This document shows, piece by piece, positions 36,354-48,390 of a DNA stretch of 64,000 nt. Below the pieces are notes generated by a model. It ran no database searches, had not been told where the DNA came from, and saw nothing but the letters and a program-made list of their open reading frames with translations. The number at the start of each line of letters is the position of its first letter. Position 1 is the first letter of the stretch. A program made the position numbers and the translations under genes. The DNA is from Hamiltosporidium tvaerminnensis (taxonomy: Eukaryota; Microsporidia; Dubosqiidae), in the NCBI GenBank assembly GCA_022605425.2, contig JAKIMF020000005.1, positions 902,501-966,500 on the forward strand. The letters are read 5' to 3'.

Positions 36354-38663
36354 CTATGTAAATTCTTCGTACCTTATACCCAATTCCTCGAAGATTCTAT
36401 TTTTTGAAACCATCAAATTTTTATTTTCGCTCGTTTCCATCCAATAAAAAGTCTTGAAACAAAACATGATATCTGTGGTAATCTTAAAATTATAAATTTG
36501 TAATTTTATAAGGAATTTGAGTTTTGAAATGAACTGTAAATCAAAAATTGAAATTACAATGTCTGGAAGTCCTAAATCTCTTAACGAATACATGTTATTT
36601 GTATTAAATAATTCAGCAAATAATATCTCGGAAATTTTACAAGTTCTTGTAAAACGTAAAACGTGAATATTCGTACATTTTTTTAATGCATCTTTATCTT
36701 TTTTGCCGATTTTTACTCCATCAAACGTTAATTTTATAAGACTATCAAAATTTTTATCAAAAAATATCTTATGAATAGTACCATTCGGATAGCAAAGACC
36801 TAATTCGAATTCTATAATATTTGGAAATATCTGGAAGAACGGTATGTCATTACCACAGTTGTAGTTAGATGAATATTTCAGGGACAATAAATTACCTAGA
36901 TTCATTTTTATATTATAAGGATTTGATATGAAAGGATTAGTATTTTTCGTCAGCGAAATAATTTCCAACGTTCTCAAACATTCCAAGGAATTCAAAAAAT
37001 TTGAAAAACAAATATGATCTTCAATAACAGAATTTCTAAAATAAAGACTTTCAATTTTTTTGTTCTCATTAAATATTGCTTCATCTTTTTGATAACAAAT
37101 CCTGGATATATAAAAAATCAGTGTTTTTAGAGAAGGAAATAATAAAATTTTTGACAAAAAAATACTGTTGACTGTCGAATTAACGATTCGCATGCTTAGT
37201 ATATTATTGAGTATTTCAGATTCGCGCAAGTTAAAATCTTTAATATGCATATTGGTAAAGCTTATTTCTATATTCTTAAATTCCTTAAAGTTCATACTAT
37301 AAAAATTGAAAGCTAGAAACAAATCAGATAATTTCATAGGAATAAACATTTGATGTAAACCTTCTAGACTTGATAATTCTTCTATTTTACTTTCGTCGTA
37401 ATATGATTCCAATATAATTTGCTTTTTTTGCTCGTAACAGGTAACTCTCTTATCGACCACAAAAAAATTCGATTTATTTTCAATATACATCGTTTCTGAA
37501 AACTTTGAAATAATATTGCGAAGAGATGGATTTAAATCCGAATCATAATGATACGATTTGAACTTATCTTTACCATTAATAAAATTTAATCTTTCAAAAT
37601 AGAACGTTTTCGACCACGAAATAATGTTTTGTGTAGTAAAATTGCAATTAAGTATATTAATTGTTTTTATGTTTCTTAAACTGTGAATTCTGAGAACTTG
37701 AATCAACACATCTACATTTAAACATCTAAGTAAAAATATTTCATTGGTACCTTCAAACAATGAAAAATTAAAAAAATAATTGTGTTTGGCTGTACAAAAT
37801 ATTTTGTTAAAGAATATTCGTTTAAAAGTATGAATACGAAAGAAATATGCAATATGACGAAGAAATTCAACCTCTTTTGTACAGTTTTTTTGAATTTCAT
37901 ATATAATATCAGTATCAAGATATAAATAATCTTTATTTGGATTTATGAAATCAAAATTAAAGTCATCTAATAAAGTCTTCACCAAGGAATTATCATCAAT
38001 TTTGTTAAGTGTTGCTTCGCCAATTCTATATAATCTAAGTAATTCTACAATAGATATTTTTGATATAAAGCTAGAAAATATATTTTTATTTGCCATTGTA
38101 GATGCATAATCTCTCTTTTCAAAAAACTTCGGATTAAACACAATAGAAATCCACAAAATTCGTATAAATTCTTTGAGAGAATTGTTTTTTTTAAATTTAA
38201 AAATATCTATAATTCCAAATATCTTTAGATAGTTACCTTCATTCATTTTATCAATAAAAACAGGAAAACCCACTACTAATTTATAAAAATATTCAAAGTC
38301 ATCGTATTTAAGTAGTCTAGTATTTATATATATGTTATTATGCTGATTTTCTTCAATTTTTTCTTCATTAATAAACTTTAAGAAGAAATTATCTAAATCA
38401 ATAATAAATGTTCTTAATATTTTGATGTTTGCATCGACAATAAATGTTTTTGGTTTAACGCGTAGAAAATCAAAACATATATCTGAATATATGCAATTAC
38501 TTAGTTCATTCTTTTCTGAAACACTTTCAACATTCTCAAAAAAATTCATAGCAATTGTTCTTTGTGTAAATATAATTCTAAAGGTTACAAAAATAAAGAA
38601 TGACCAAAACCCAACTTTTTTATTTCGATAAGTTTTTCCTAGATGTGTATTGCACATAAACAT
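36354..38663 (-). CDS. LRR-like protein with N-terminal hydrophobic segment, function unknown
   Basis: An intact frame of 769 codons. Residues 17-33 (VGFWSFFIFVTFRIIFT) form a hydrophobic stretch after a basic segment, consistent with a signal peptide or anchor if translation starts at residue 1 or 3; a start at Met39 would remove it. The rest is a leucine/isoleucine/phenylalanine-rich array with irregular 22-28-residue spacing of L..L.I...I. and N-rich turns, most regular from about residue 440 on, typical of degenerate leucine-rich repeats. I do not recognise an orthologue. Microsporidia carry expanded lineage-specific families of secreted LRR-like proteins, and this could be one. Codon and base use match neighbouring genes. 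No C-rich motif is obvious upstream, so the start is uncertain. Confidence 0.7.
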   Translation of the reverse strand: MFMCNTHLGKTYRNKKVGFWSFFIFVTFRIIFTQRTIAMNFFENVESVSEKNELSNCIYSDICFDFLRVKPKTFIVDANIKILRTFIIDLDNFFLKFINEEKIEENQHNNIYINTRLLKYDDFEYFYKLVVGFPVFIDKMNEGNYLKIFGIIDIFKFKKNNSLKEFIRILWISIVFNPKFFEKRDYASTMANKNIFSSFISKISIVELLRLYRIGEATLNKIDDNSLVKTLLDDFNFDFINPNKDYLYLDTDIIYEIQKNCTKEVEFLRHIAYFFRIHTFKRIFFNKIFCTAKHNYFFNFSLFEGTNEIFLLRCLNVDVLIQVLRIHSLRNIKTINILNCNFTTQNIISWSKTFYFERLNFINGKDKFKSYHYDSDLNPSLRNIISKFSETMYIENKSNFFVVDKRVTCYEQKKQIILESYYDESKIEELSSLEGLHQMFIPMKLSDLFLAFNFYSMNFKEFKNIEISFTNMHIKDFNLRESEILNNILSMRIVNSTVNSIFLSKILLFPSLKTLIFYISRICYQKDEAIFNENKKIESLYFRNSVIEDHICFSNFLNSLECLRTLEIISLTKNTNPFISNPYNIKMNLGNLLSLKYSSNYNCGNDIPFFQIFPNIIEFELGLCYPNGTIHKIFFDKNFDSLIKLTFDGVKIGKKDKDALKKCTNIHVLRFTRTCKISEILFAELFNTNNMYSLRDLGLPDIVISIFDLQFISKLKFLIKLQIYNFKITTDIMFCFKTFYWMETSENKNLMVSKNRIFEELGIRYEEFT

Positions 38664-40579
38664 ATTCCAGATAATGATTATTTAGATTTTAATTAATTAT
38701 AAAATTACGCGGAAATCTAATTAATGATAAAAATAAAAATGTATCTGATTAAAAAAAATCCTTTCATTTACAATATGTAAATATATAAATGATGCGAACT
38801 TTAAAATCTTTTATGATCCAATAGATTATAATTCATAAAGAACTCGTATGTCTGAACCAAAAAGATCTTAAATTTAAGAACTTCAAAATATAAAAAAGAG
38901 AGTTAGAATAATATATTCACATTTGCTTAAATTTATTTTTGATTATATCTGCGAATAATTACAATAAACGGAGTTTTTATCTCCTTAAAGCTAAGCAAAC
39001 AATTTATAAGTAAACATAAATTTAACAGTTAGAATTCTAAAACTATATTAAAATAATTTTTTTCCTTTTTTTACGAAAAAGGTATTTTCAATACCATTAT
39101 ACAACACTATTCAGAAATAATATATGCTTAAGAACAAATAATATTTCAAATCTAAATGTACTTGAATTTGATGGCATTATAATTCTAGCCTAGATATGTT
39201 AACTTCCGCATTTTTTTTTAATTAATCTTAATACTTGTCATAAATTCTGCCTTTTTATATTAAATGATACTATTTTAAAATTTTAATTTTGATGTATTGA
39301 TTTTAAAGCTTTTTTGCGTGCTTTTATAGAATAAAATATTCCTATTAGGACAGTGGATTCATTTTTTTTGCTTAAATATTTTTTAATTCGATATTTACAT
39401 ACACATTCTTTGCTGGATAATACATAAAGTGAAAATAAATATAAAGAGAGAAGATTTACCTTTTTTCCGAATTATGCTTATGACAGCGTTCTTTCTATTC
39501 TACAGATTAAGAATGTAAAATATAAAAAGCGTTGATACAAAAGAAGTTTTTTACATTATTGCAGGAACAGGAAATTTGATTGCAAATTAGAAATGTGAAA
39601 TAGAGCGCGTGGCTTCTAAAAAATTAAATAACTCGATTTCTACTATAAAAAATACCTCTAATTAAAATTACTTTTAAAGAATTCAAAGATAAATATAAAC
39701 CTGTCTAATAAAGTAAAGAACCTAGCAACACATTAAAACCACTAGATACATCATACATTTTAACCGTATTGGGGGCATATTGTCTTTGATTCAATAAACT
39801 TCTTTTAAAGGAACAAATCAAACACATTTAAATGTACTGCGAATTATAACAGCGTGATAGTAAAACAAACCGACAGATCATTTTACAATCTTAGGCGTCA
39901 GAGGGAAACAACCGTGTGATGTTATTTTTGTTTAAAATAACGATTTATAAAAGATATAAGGTGTTGGGTTTTATTGGAATAGAAAGAGCTGAGAAGTTGT
40001 AGTAAAACACCACATTTCTCATTATTTAAATACAATCTCGATTGTACAAAATATTCAAACAATTACCAAATAAAAGTCGTTTCTATACAAACTGATAAAT
40101 AAAAAGGAAAATCTCTTTAGACTGCTTAATCCTACATTTAAAAATATTAATTATTTAAGAAATTTTTCACAAATGTTTGTATGAATATTTTCGCTATCCA
40201 ATATATAATGCTCATCAATCCTATAAAGTTATGAGTCGACAAATAAATATTTGTTTACACTGATACAAGCTAAATAACTAAATATATGCAATGTTTGAGT
40301 TTCTTCGTATTACAAAACCTTGAGGTATATCAAATTGATTTAATGATTTTATAGGTAAAGAATATGTTATAAATGTATTTTCTACGTTATTAAAGTTGTT
40401 ATCTCAATTTCTCATTCTGATTTAACTGCAATTCGTTTTTTTCAAATAAACATTATTATTATCTGTTATTACAAGTCAATTTTCTTAATAGACTACCAAA
40501 AATATGTTTTCAATATTCATAAATATTTCTTTATATTTTTAAATACTTTTAATCATTGAGCAATTAATTGTTTCTGAGT
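38664..40579. other. AT-rich intergenic DNA
   Basis: No gene or recognised repeat. Confidence 0.55.
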
Positions 40580-41250
40580 AGATATAATATTAAGCTTCAA
40601 AACAAATTAGGAATCAATCATTTCAAAAAATCTTTGATAGCGTGTATTCAGAGATTAGAGTAGACACCTGAATAAAAACAATGTCAAAATACATAACTAT
40701 CAGACAAATATATTTGTTAGACAAGAGGCTGAATAATAACCAATGTTGAAATATGAATTACTTCTTAAGATTCACTTCAAATTATTGAGAGATTAAAATC
40801 TAATATGTACGATCTATCAGCAAATGAGCGGGTAAAATTTCAGCTATAGTAGAAAAATAATTTTTTATATAATAATCTAGGACGATATTGCAAACAAAAT
40901 ACCACAAGGTAACTTCAAAAGACTGCAAATTCCTATAAATTTAAATGCATATATTCATTCGATACCAATAAGAAAACGATCAGATGATTTACTTTGAGAG
41001 ACAAAGATGATTTGATCAAAACGTAATTCCAAAAGAGTTAGGAAAGTTTATTATTAAACGCACTAAAATATACAGACAACTAATACTCCTTTAAAAGAAA
41101 TAAAACGAGGAAGATGTTATATAACAAAGTAAATAAAACAAATATAAAACACCTTAATTTAGATCGTGTTATACGGGAGATGAATCGAAAATAAACTTAA
41201 ATTAGGCGTTAGATTCGGAGCCAGGGAAGGAATTGGATAAAAATTGCGAG
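40580..41250 (+). mobile_element. Decayed LINE fragment (endonuclease to C terminus)
   Basis: Plus-strand sequence follows the 3' third of the near-complete LINE: ATTAGAGTAGACACCTGAAT compares with ATAAGAGTGGACACCAGAAT, ATTCACTTCAAAT is shared, and the tract encoding the C-terminal acidic tail can be followed to about 41250. Many stops and indels. Confidence 0.7.
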
Positions 41251-42841
41251 GAAAGTATTTACAAGAGAGAAATTTTATCAACCAGATTTCAAAATAAAGG
41301 ATAACGTAAGAAGTGTTACACTATAAACAGATATAGATATTGACCAATTGTCGAAGCATATTTATTTTATCTAATAAATAAATATGATAATGTTTATTTA
41401 TGTCTGAATTTTCTATTCAAATATCACCTTCTTCAAACTGTAAAGAACAAAAAATAATGAAAACGACATGCATAATAGTAAGATATTTCTTTCTCATTAT
41501 GAAGTCTTGATTTGATCTCTTATGTGATACTTCCTCGTGATATTGTGGCAAAACTTTATATGATGTAACTTAAGAAGCTATGAATATACGTAGGAATACA
41601 GAAATATCGAATTATAGTATTTAAAAGACACTTCAAATTTTCTTTTCTGTAGACAAGATGATTTTATCTGCAAATAAATACCAACGAGAGTTTTATAATG
41701 GTATATAGGGTTTATTGAATAAGCAAGGAACCACACACCTCAATAATATCCTTAAAAAGTATTAATCAGGAAAAATTTGTTCAATATGCATTTAAAATAC
41801 TACTTCGGCTTTAGCTTGATATAGCATTATACCAACTCTTCATAAAAATTAAAACTTGAGACTGATGAGTAAAAAAAGAGATAGCGCAGCAATAATATTC
41901 GATTAATGTAAACAATCACAACACACAAAACCAAAACTTAAAATAATTTCTAATGAAGTCCTTTGAATATTTTATTTTTACTTATAAAGGAACGTTTTTT
42001 AACAATTAATAATAAGATTGAATTGTAGTTGAATTGTCAGATAAAATCATATTTGCTGTTACTTGTAACTTAAAAGAAAATGTAAAAATGTGGCTTTAAT
42101 TCGTCATATTAATTTTATTATCATAAGAAATTTATACAATCAATAAATATTGTGAGCAATCAAAGGAGAAAGCATAAATATAACTGCGCAGATAAATTTT
42201 ACGTTCCAAGAAAAACATTAAAAAAAGTTCTTTTTATAAATCACGAATAAATTTTTTTACCGCTTTTTTTACAGGAAGAGTATATCTCTATTATTTTTAT
42301 CATTTAGGTAAAATAAAACCATCGTGGTGAGATCGAATTCCACAGGCTATATAGCCTAAGCTTATAATCTTGAATTATAAAAGTATAAAAAAAACAATGG
42401 AAAACTTTCATCTGTTCTTCCTTGATACAGAAAGGTAAAAGAGTAATGTAATATGTAGGTAAATAGAATGTAAAACAAATTCAATTGTGATAAAATATTA
42501 TATTTTCCATCAGTTTTATTCAATTTTTTTTAAAAAATTGTTTTTTTTTAAAATTTATTATTTTAGAATTTTAGAAAAAAATTTTAAAGATTACTAAAAA
42601 AAATGTTTTTTGATATGTAATTATAAACCAAAAGCTGTTTTCTACTAAGCCTTATTCGTTTTATAAATCTCATTATAAATAATATTTTCTAGACCAAAAA
42701 TTTCTTATTTAGAAATTCCAAATGTAAAATTAATATATTAGGTATTAGATATACTATTTCAAAGAAACAATTGCCAAATATTAAAAATGTACAAATGATG
42801 TAAACCTAAAAATTATCGTATGAATCAAGCAATTTAATATT
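41251..42841. other. AT-rich intergenic DNA with a second short LINE fragment
   Basis: Apart from the LINE fragment near 41495-41700, nothing is recognised. A GATCGAATTCC string near 42332 looks like a tRNA B box, but no cloverleaf forms around it. Confidence 0.5.
41495..41700 (+). mobile_element. Short LINE fragment
   Basis: The tract around CTCTTATGTGATACTTCCTCGTGATATTGTGGC and TATTTAAAAGACACTTC matches the LINE segment encoding IPYVMTWDGIV to VLKKTVET. It is a separate copy of a region already represented at 40580-41250. Confidence 0.6.
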
Positions 42842-45745
42842 TTATAGATGATTATTATACTTTTTACTCTTTAAAACTAACATATAAATCCCTTTTTCTT
42901 CTTCAAACAGTACATGCATATATTTAAAAGTATTTATAATTTCATATTCGTAAAAAACGTTAGAATATTTTTCAAAAATATGCTTATAAATTAAAATATA
43001 GTCATATCCTTCAAAAGAGTTATTAATAGATTTGTCTATAAAGGCATTATCAGTATCATCTCTATTGTTATTATTTCTCATTTCCTTTTCGACTTTTTCA
43101 TCTACAATTTTGTCATTATCTATTTTATTATTTTTATCCTTTTTGCTTTCCAATTGCGTTTTATAACTTTCACTTGTGGCTTCCAATAAATCCATATACA
43201 TTTCATATTCATAGAAAATAATTTTTTGCCCATCAAATCTTTTACAGACAACTAAATCTTTCATTTTAACTGTTATGTCAGGATTTCTAGAAACGCTTTT
43301 TATATTTACATTTTCATAGCAAATAAAAGAATATACTGGTAAAGAATATGGACAGACAAAATAAAGTATTTCAATATTTTTTGTATTTTGGACCACAGAT
43401 ATATTTTTACCCAATACATTTTGGAAATCAACAGATATTTCGATTTTATGTCTTTCCGAATTCTTTATATTTTTATTCTTGTAGAAATTCAAATCTGTAT
43501 TGGCTGCAAAAAAACTTTCTGTCAGTATTTTTTCGACTTCTGTTTTCATAAAAAAACTAATATCAAAAGTATTTTGATGTACCAATCCGATATAAAGTCC
43601 TATAAAAAATGTTATATAAAGACCAACATATAAAACACCGGAGTATAACTTTTTACGTATATAATTTATACCACCCGTATTTCTGTAAGACATTTTATTA
43701 ATACCTATAGCACATAAAAGATTACAAAAAGGTATAACAGGGACAATAAACCGCATTTCTTTATGCTTTAATGCAGAATAAAATATTAAATAAATTAAAA
43801 CAGATATAGCAATATTTTGATTGGCGTTAAAATTCAAAAATAAAAATGTACCAGTAAAACCTGTTAAAACAATGAAAAACCATACGTAACTTAATACGTG
43901 TTGTTCGCCAAACACTTCACTTACTGACCACCTTACATTTACATTAAAAAATACAAAAGGAACAAATGTTAATTCCTTATAAAAATAACTGTCCACCAAA
44001 GCCATCAATAGTACTAATAAAAGGCAACAAGGTATATTCTTTATAAATACCATGATATTACTTAATACTCTTCTACCATATCTATTATATAAATCAAGAT
44101 CTTCAGCATCTTCAAAATCATTAATCTTAGAATTTATAACAGAAACCTCTGTGTCTATATGTCCTTTGATTTTAGATTGGCCATGTGTATCATCAGATTT
44201 GTAAATATCTTTATTTTTTGTATCTTTGATAGATTCTTTCGTTTTATAATCATTGCTTTTGTCTTCTGGCTTATAACATTCCTTTGCATCATTGTAAGAG
44301 ATATTTTCTTCGTAATGATTATATTTATTATCTTGTTTATAATTTACTTGATTATCTGCAAGTTTGAGTTGTTCGTTATCTTTCTCAGAATAAAAATATT
44401 CTTTGTAATTATTAAAATCAATATTTTTTTCATTTGCAGATTTTTTTAAATTTTCATCGATTTTGGAATCTGTTCTACTACAAAAAATATTTCTAATTTT
44501 AAAAAACGCTTCAACGAATTTATTCTTAATCATACGTATTATATTAAGACAAATACAACATACCTTCACAAGCTTCAAATAACTAACTATGCTATGCAAT
44601 TTAGAGCAAGTTACTGGATTTACATTTTCTGTTCTATCTTTTGACTGGTTGCAATCATTATTATTTGTTTCATTACATTCTAATTTTTCCTGTTGTAAAT
44701 TATTACATTCTGGAAGATTCTTTTTATTCTTTCTCATTTTATCATCTTCGATTGATGAATAATTTTTTTGGAAAACGGCAAAAAAAATATGAACACCACT
44801 CAAAAATAAAATACTTGAACGTAAATAGAAAGTAAAACACAAACACAAAAGAGAAATTGTAGGTGTTTTAAATGTTTCTAGAGCATATAAACACAATACA
44901 GCCATAAAAAGTTCAAAAGAGTTTATATGAGATCGAGGGGAATATAACCACAATCCATGTGAAAGCGCAGTAACATAGATAAGTGTATCCTCGTCTGCTT
45001 TATAAATAGTTCCGAGTTTTATTATAAGATAATCTGCCAACCCTGCGATTATTCCATTTACTATTTTAGAAACCAAGTATCCATATTTACCATACAAAGG
45101 TAAGATTGTATATTTGACTACCATTTCATCAAAAAACTGATATTTCGACTCCAATATCACCAAAACAACCAAATATAAATTATTTAATATATTTGGATGG
45201 CTTAAAAATCCTATAATCTGTCTTAAACCAAATCTTTCGAGATTGTTATTTCTAAAATTTGTTTTCCTTCTTTTTAAAACCTCTTTTTTCCCCATACATT
45301 TTAAAGCAACATCATCTTCAGGACAATTAATAATTTGATTTCTATTTTTGGTCTTTTCGTTAGTAAGAAACCTACCAGAATCAGTTAATTTAAAAAAACA
45401 TAAAACCACAGTAAAACAACATAAAAGACAAAGAAATATAAAATTCAAAAACAAAAAAATATTAAAATTATTCCGTATATAAAACAGACAACAAAATCTA
45501 AAAACATCGCTAAATATCTTAAAAAAGTAAAGTGGTATAAGATATACAAGAACATAATTAACCGATCTTATACCAATCATCCAATCCCATGTAAGTGTTC
45601 CTTTAGTATAAAAAATATAATTTATAGGTTCAAGGTTCTGCCATATTTCATCCGGTTCAAATACTGTTTTGAGAAGAAATGAATTGTTAAGTCTGTAAAG
45701 AATAAAAAATAGAAGAAGATTGTTCTTAATTGTTTTCAAAATCAT
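42842..45745 (-). CDS. GPI10: GPI mannosyltransferase III (PIG-B/Gpi10), GT22 family
   Basis: An ER multi-pass protein that adds the third mannose to the GPI anchor precursor from dolichol-phosphate mannose. I start at 45745 (967 residues) because this ATG directly follows TACCCTTTT; the frame extends 14 codons further to 45787. The GT22 lumenal signature VFEPDEIWQNLEP (residues 28-40) with YTKGTLTWDW is PIG-B-like. DSYFYKELTFVPFVFFNVN and HKEMRFIVPVIPFC are family blocks, and the C-terminal VCPYSLPVYS part matches the PIG-B tail. It is nearly twice the usual 550 residues: an unstructured K/N/D/E-rich insert of about 230 residues (roughly 328-556) splits the membrane domain, with a smaller insert near 120-185. 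GPI10 fits better than SMP3 or ALG12 because of the DSYFY and tail blocks, but this is not certain. Confidence 0.85.
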   Translation of the reverse strand: MILKTIKNNLLLFFILYRLNNSFLLKTVFEPDEIWQNLEPINYIFYTKGTLTWDWMIGIRSVNYVLVYLIPLYFFKIFSDVFRFCCLFYIRNNFNIFLFLNFIFLCLLCCFTVVLCFFKLTDSGRFLTNEKTKNRNQIINCPEDDVALKCMGKKEVLKRRKTNFRNNNLERFGLRQIIGFLSHPNILNNLYLVVLVILESKYQFFDEMVVKYTILPLYGKYGYLVSKIVNGIIAGLADYLIIKLGTIYKADEDTLIYVTALSHGLWLYSPRSHINSFELFMAVLCLYALETFKTPTISLLCLCFTFYLRSSILFLSGVHIFFAVFQKNYSSIEDDKMRKNKKNLPECNNLQQEKLECNETNNNDCNQSKDRTENVNPVTCSKLHSIVSYLKLVKVCCICLNIIRMIKNKFVEAFFKIRNIFCSRTDSKIDENLKKSANEKNIDFNNYKEYFYSEKDNEQLKLADNQVNYKQDNKYNHYEENISYNDAKECYKPEDKSNDYKTKESIKDTKNKDIYKSDDTHGQSKIKGHIDTEVSVINSKINDFEDAEDLDLYNRYGRRVLSNIMVFIKNIPCCLLLVLLMALVDSYFYKELTFVPFVFFNVNVRWSVSEVFGEQHVLSYVWFFIVLTGFTGTFLFLNFNANQNIAISVLIYLIFYSALKHKEMRFIVPVIPFCNLLCAIGINKMSYRNTGGINYIRKKLYSGVLYVGLYITFFIGLYIGLVHQNTFDISFFMKTEVEKILTESFFAANTDLNFYKNKNIKNSERHKIEISVDFQNVLGKNISVVQNTKNIEILYFVCPYSLPVYSFICYENVNIKSVSRNPDITVKMKDLVVCKRFDGQKIIFYEYEMYMDLLEATSESYKTQLESKKDKNNKIDNDKIVDEKVEKEMRNNNNRDDTDNAFIDKSINNSFEGYDYILIYKHIFEKYSNVFYEYEIINTFKYMHVLFEEEKGIYMLVLKSKKYNNHL

Positions 45746-45754
45746 AAAAGGGTA
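45746..45754 (-). promoter_or_regulatory. C-rich motif supporting the internal GPI10 start
   Basis: TTACCCTTTT immediately precedes the ATG at 45745 in gene sense. The longer in-frame ATG at 45787 has no such motif directly before it. Confidence 0.5.
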
Positions 45755-45787
45755 AAAGTAAACGCAATTAAAGTATATTTTAATCAT

Positions 45788-47047
45788 TTTATATGAGGAT
45801 AAATTAAAATATATTTATAAAAATTCAAATTTTTAATTTTTGTGAGTTTTTTATTTATTATATTTGTTTAAAATCATTTCTTTTAAATTTTATTTTATTT
45901 TCTTATTTCAAACTTCTCATGTTTCTGCTCAGTGGATTTCAATTTCATTTTTTACTTTAAAAATTATTTATTATTTTAAAAGAGTTGCAAGTAATTTTCT
46001 TTCACTTTCTATTCTAAATCTTCTTAAAAAACAGGATTAAATCAAGTTATAGAGTTGAAAAAAAAGATCAAATAGCCAATAAAATTTTACCCAAATATAT
46101 TTGGCAATATTTTATTTAAAATATTAAATTGATCTTGAGAAACTTATGCATTATGAATTATCGAATGAAAATATACAAAAAAATGTTTTACAAATAAATA
46201 TTTTTTTCAAAGATGAATCCGTAAGACAGAAACTTATTTTCAAAATTTTAATTTAAATATACTGTGCCTTCTTTTTTACTCTTTATTCGATGCATTATAT
46301 AATTATTTAAATCTTTAATACTCGTCTTCGTTTCTTTCTGTATTTTTAATTATATTTACTTATGAATTAAACAATAATATAAATCAGACGTAATAAACAC
46401 TAATAAATATAAACGAACATTTAAAGATTTTCTTGTATCCTTAATTCATATTTCAAAGTAACTATATTGCTTGTATAAATTAAATTTAATTGTACTAAAT
46501 CAGATTATGTATATTTTATAAAAATATATGAAGATTATATTTTCTAAAATTGATTTGGAACGCAGGCTTTATCATATTTTGCTATAAAAATATAGATTTA
46601 TCACTTTTATTTACAAAAAAAATATTTATACATATTAAAACAGCAACAACTTCAAATTATAAACTAGTATATATTCCAATAGAAAATAGAATTACATTCA
46701 ATGGATACAAATTTTAAAATACTTAGAAAAAATCGTATAACAGACAATTACACCCCAACCAATATTTAACTAAAATAGAGCCTTCAAAGTAAACTTAAAA
46801 TCTTTTTCAATCATTTTATCGAGGCTTTTAGAATAAAAAATAATTCAATCAATTTTATATTAAGTCTGTTAGAAATACATCACAGAAAAAGTTATCTGAA
46901 TGCCTTTATAACTTGATAGTCCTTAAATTTCCTACTTTGATACTAGAAAGTTCTAATTTTTTTTTAAATTAATATAAACTTTTAGCAAAAATGTTAAGAG
47001 TTTTTGATTATTTTTAACAAAAAGAATATTTCTTTTTATTTTAAAAT
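45788..47047. other. AT-rich intergenic DNA
   Basis: No gene or recognised repeat. Confidence 0.55.
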
Positions 47048-47776
47048 ATCACATCTTTTTTAAAATAGTGTCAAGTGTTATATTTGTTTTCATGCATTAA
47101 CCCAATTCTAGGTTTAACATAAATAACTGCTACTCCAAAAATCGATCGGTAACCCCTGCGATACCTACGTCCCAAAGCCTTTCATCTACCAGGTGTGTAG
47201 AACCTTATTAATAGGCGAGGCAGTTACCCTGAGTTAGTTAATGTTCGTTGCATGGAGTGTGATCGAAGCCCCCCTGGGCTCCCCCAAGACTATGCAGGAT
47301 TCCCACTTACTCTACATTTTCCGAACCCAATAAACTTCTAGCTAAGATATATTTCAGAGAGTTACATGAGGTCTACCTAGACAGTGCAATGTCATACCAA
47401 CAGGTATAACCTGCTACTTAGCTCTCCTGGCTTTAAATGGTTTTTTGCTTTGTATCTCCCAGGCGCTAAGTTTTCTAACCCGAGTGAGCAAGACTCGGTT
47501 TCCATGCTTTTACATGGCAATTACCTACAATTTTAGCTACAGTCTGCAATCTGGTTACGTAAAAAACTACAAATAAATTTGTAGAAAAGGTTTTGCCATT
47601 TCGTAGACCTCTCCTCCTCATAACAACTCCCAAAGAACAACCAAAGAGTTTGTATGGTTGTATTCCGACCAAAAATCCAAAAAATGATATTTACACCAGT
47701 TTCACACACTAATTGCCAAGCAGAAAGTTTTTTATGTGGTTATCCTCCCTCCACTAACAAAAAGAATATAATTATA
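47048..47776 (+). repeat. A repeat, copy 2
   Basis: A close relative of 25701-26424 along its whole length, ending in GGTTATCCTCCCTCCAC. A minus-strand frame at 47475-47672 is not conserved in copy 1 and is not regarded as coding. Confidence 0.85.
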
Positions 47777-48096
47777 TAGAGATTTTTATAAAGAGTTTCT
47801 GAAATTAGTCAACAAATTAGAAATTCTAATTAGAATGAAGAATTAAATTCTAAAAAAAACATTATAAAGAGACATAAAAGTTGTTGAGACAAATTTTTAT
47901 CTTTACGATTAAAAATTATTGTAAATAGATCCAAACATAAAATGAAAGTTAAAACTGGTTGTAATATAAATCTCAAGTGGAAGTAAAAACAATATAAGTT
48001 AATCTTTTATTGAAAGAGAACCAAGTAAATATTAAATGTATAAATTTTGAGCTATTTTTCTGATTTCTATTTTAAAAGCATAATAGAGAATTTTAA

Positions 48097-48168
48097 GACC
48101 AGGTGGCGCAACGGTAGCGCACTCGATTCCAGATCGATAGGTTGTAGGTTCAAATCCTGTCCTGGTCA
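48097..48168 (+). tRNA. tRNA-Trp (anticodon CCA)
   Basis: The 72 nt fold as a cloverleaf. The 7-bp acceptor stem GACCAGG/CCTGGTC is perfect with discriminator A. The D stem is GCGC/GCGC. The anticodon loop TTCCAGA has CCA at 48129-48131, and the anticodon stem has one C-T mismatch at its outer pair. The T arm has loop TTCAAAT. There is no intron and CCA is not encoded. A T-run (TTTTT from 48171) follows as the RNA polymerase III terminator. The internal A box (TGGCGCAACGG) and B box (GGTTCAAATCC) are intact. It lies between A and B repeats. Confidence 0.96.
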
Positions 48169-48390
48169 CTTTTTATTATTACCTTCAACATAAATTTTTC
48201 TAGTTACAATGTGAATATCTCCTTTTTTATTTTAGAATTTTTATACTTTATTTACATTATAACATAGATACTTCTAGCCAAATCTTTTATTTAAAAATTG
48301 ATTTGAAAATTTACTTTTTTAGATATAAATTTCACAAGGTTTGATTAAAAATAATTTTAATATTTTTTATTCTACCCTACCCTTATAATT

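Noticed and set aside
42320-42365. tRNA-like B box (GATCGAATTCC) and a small hairpin (GGCTATATAGCC)
   Set aside because: No acceptor stem, D arm or anticodon arm can be built around it.
45743-45787. Longer GPI10 start at 45787
   Set aside because: In frame, but the ATG at 45745 directly follows TACCCTTTT and already gives the normal short N terminus before the first membrane segment. The longer form is not excluded.
47475-47672. 65-codon frame on the minus strand within repeat A copy 2
   Set aside because: The frame is not conserved in copy 1 (25701-26424) and has a non-ATG start.
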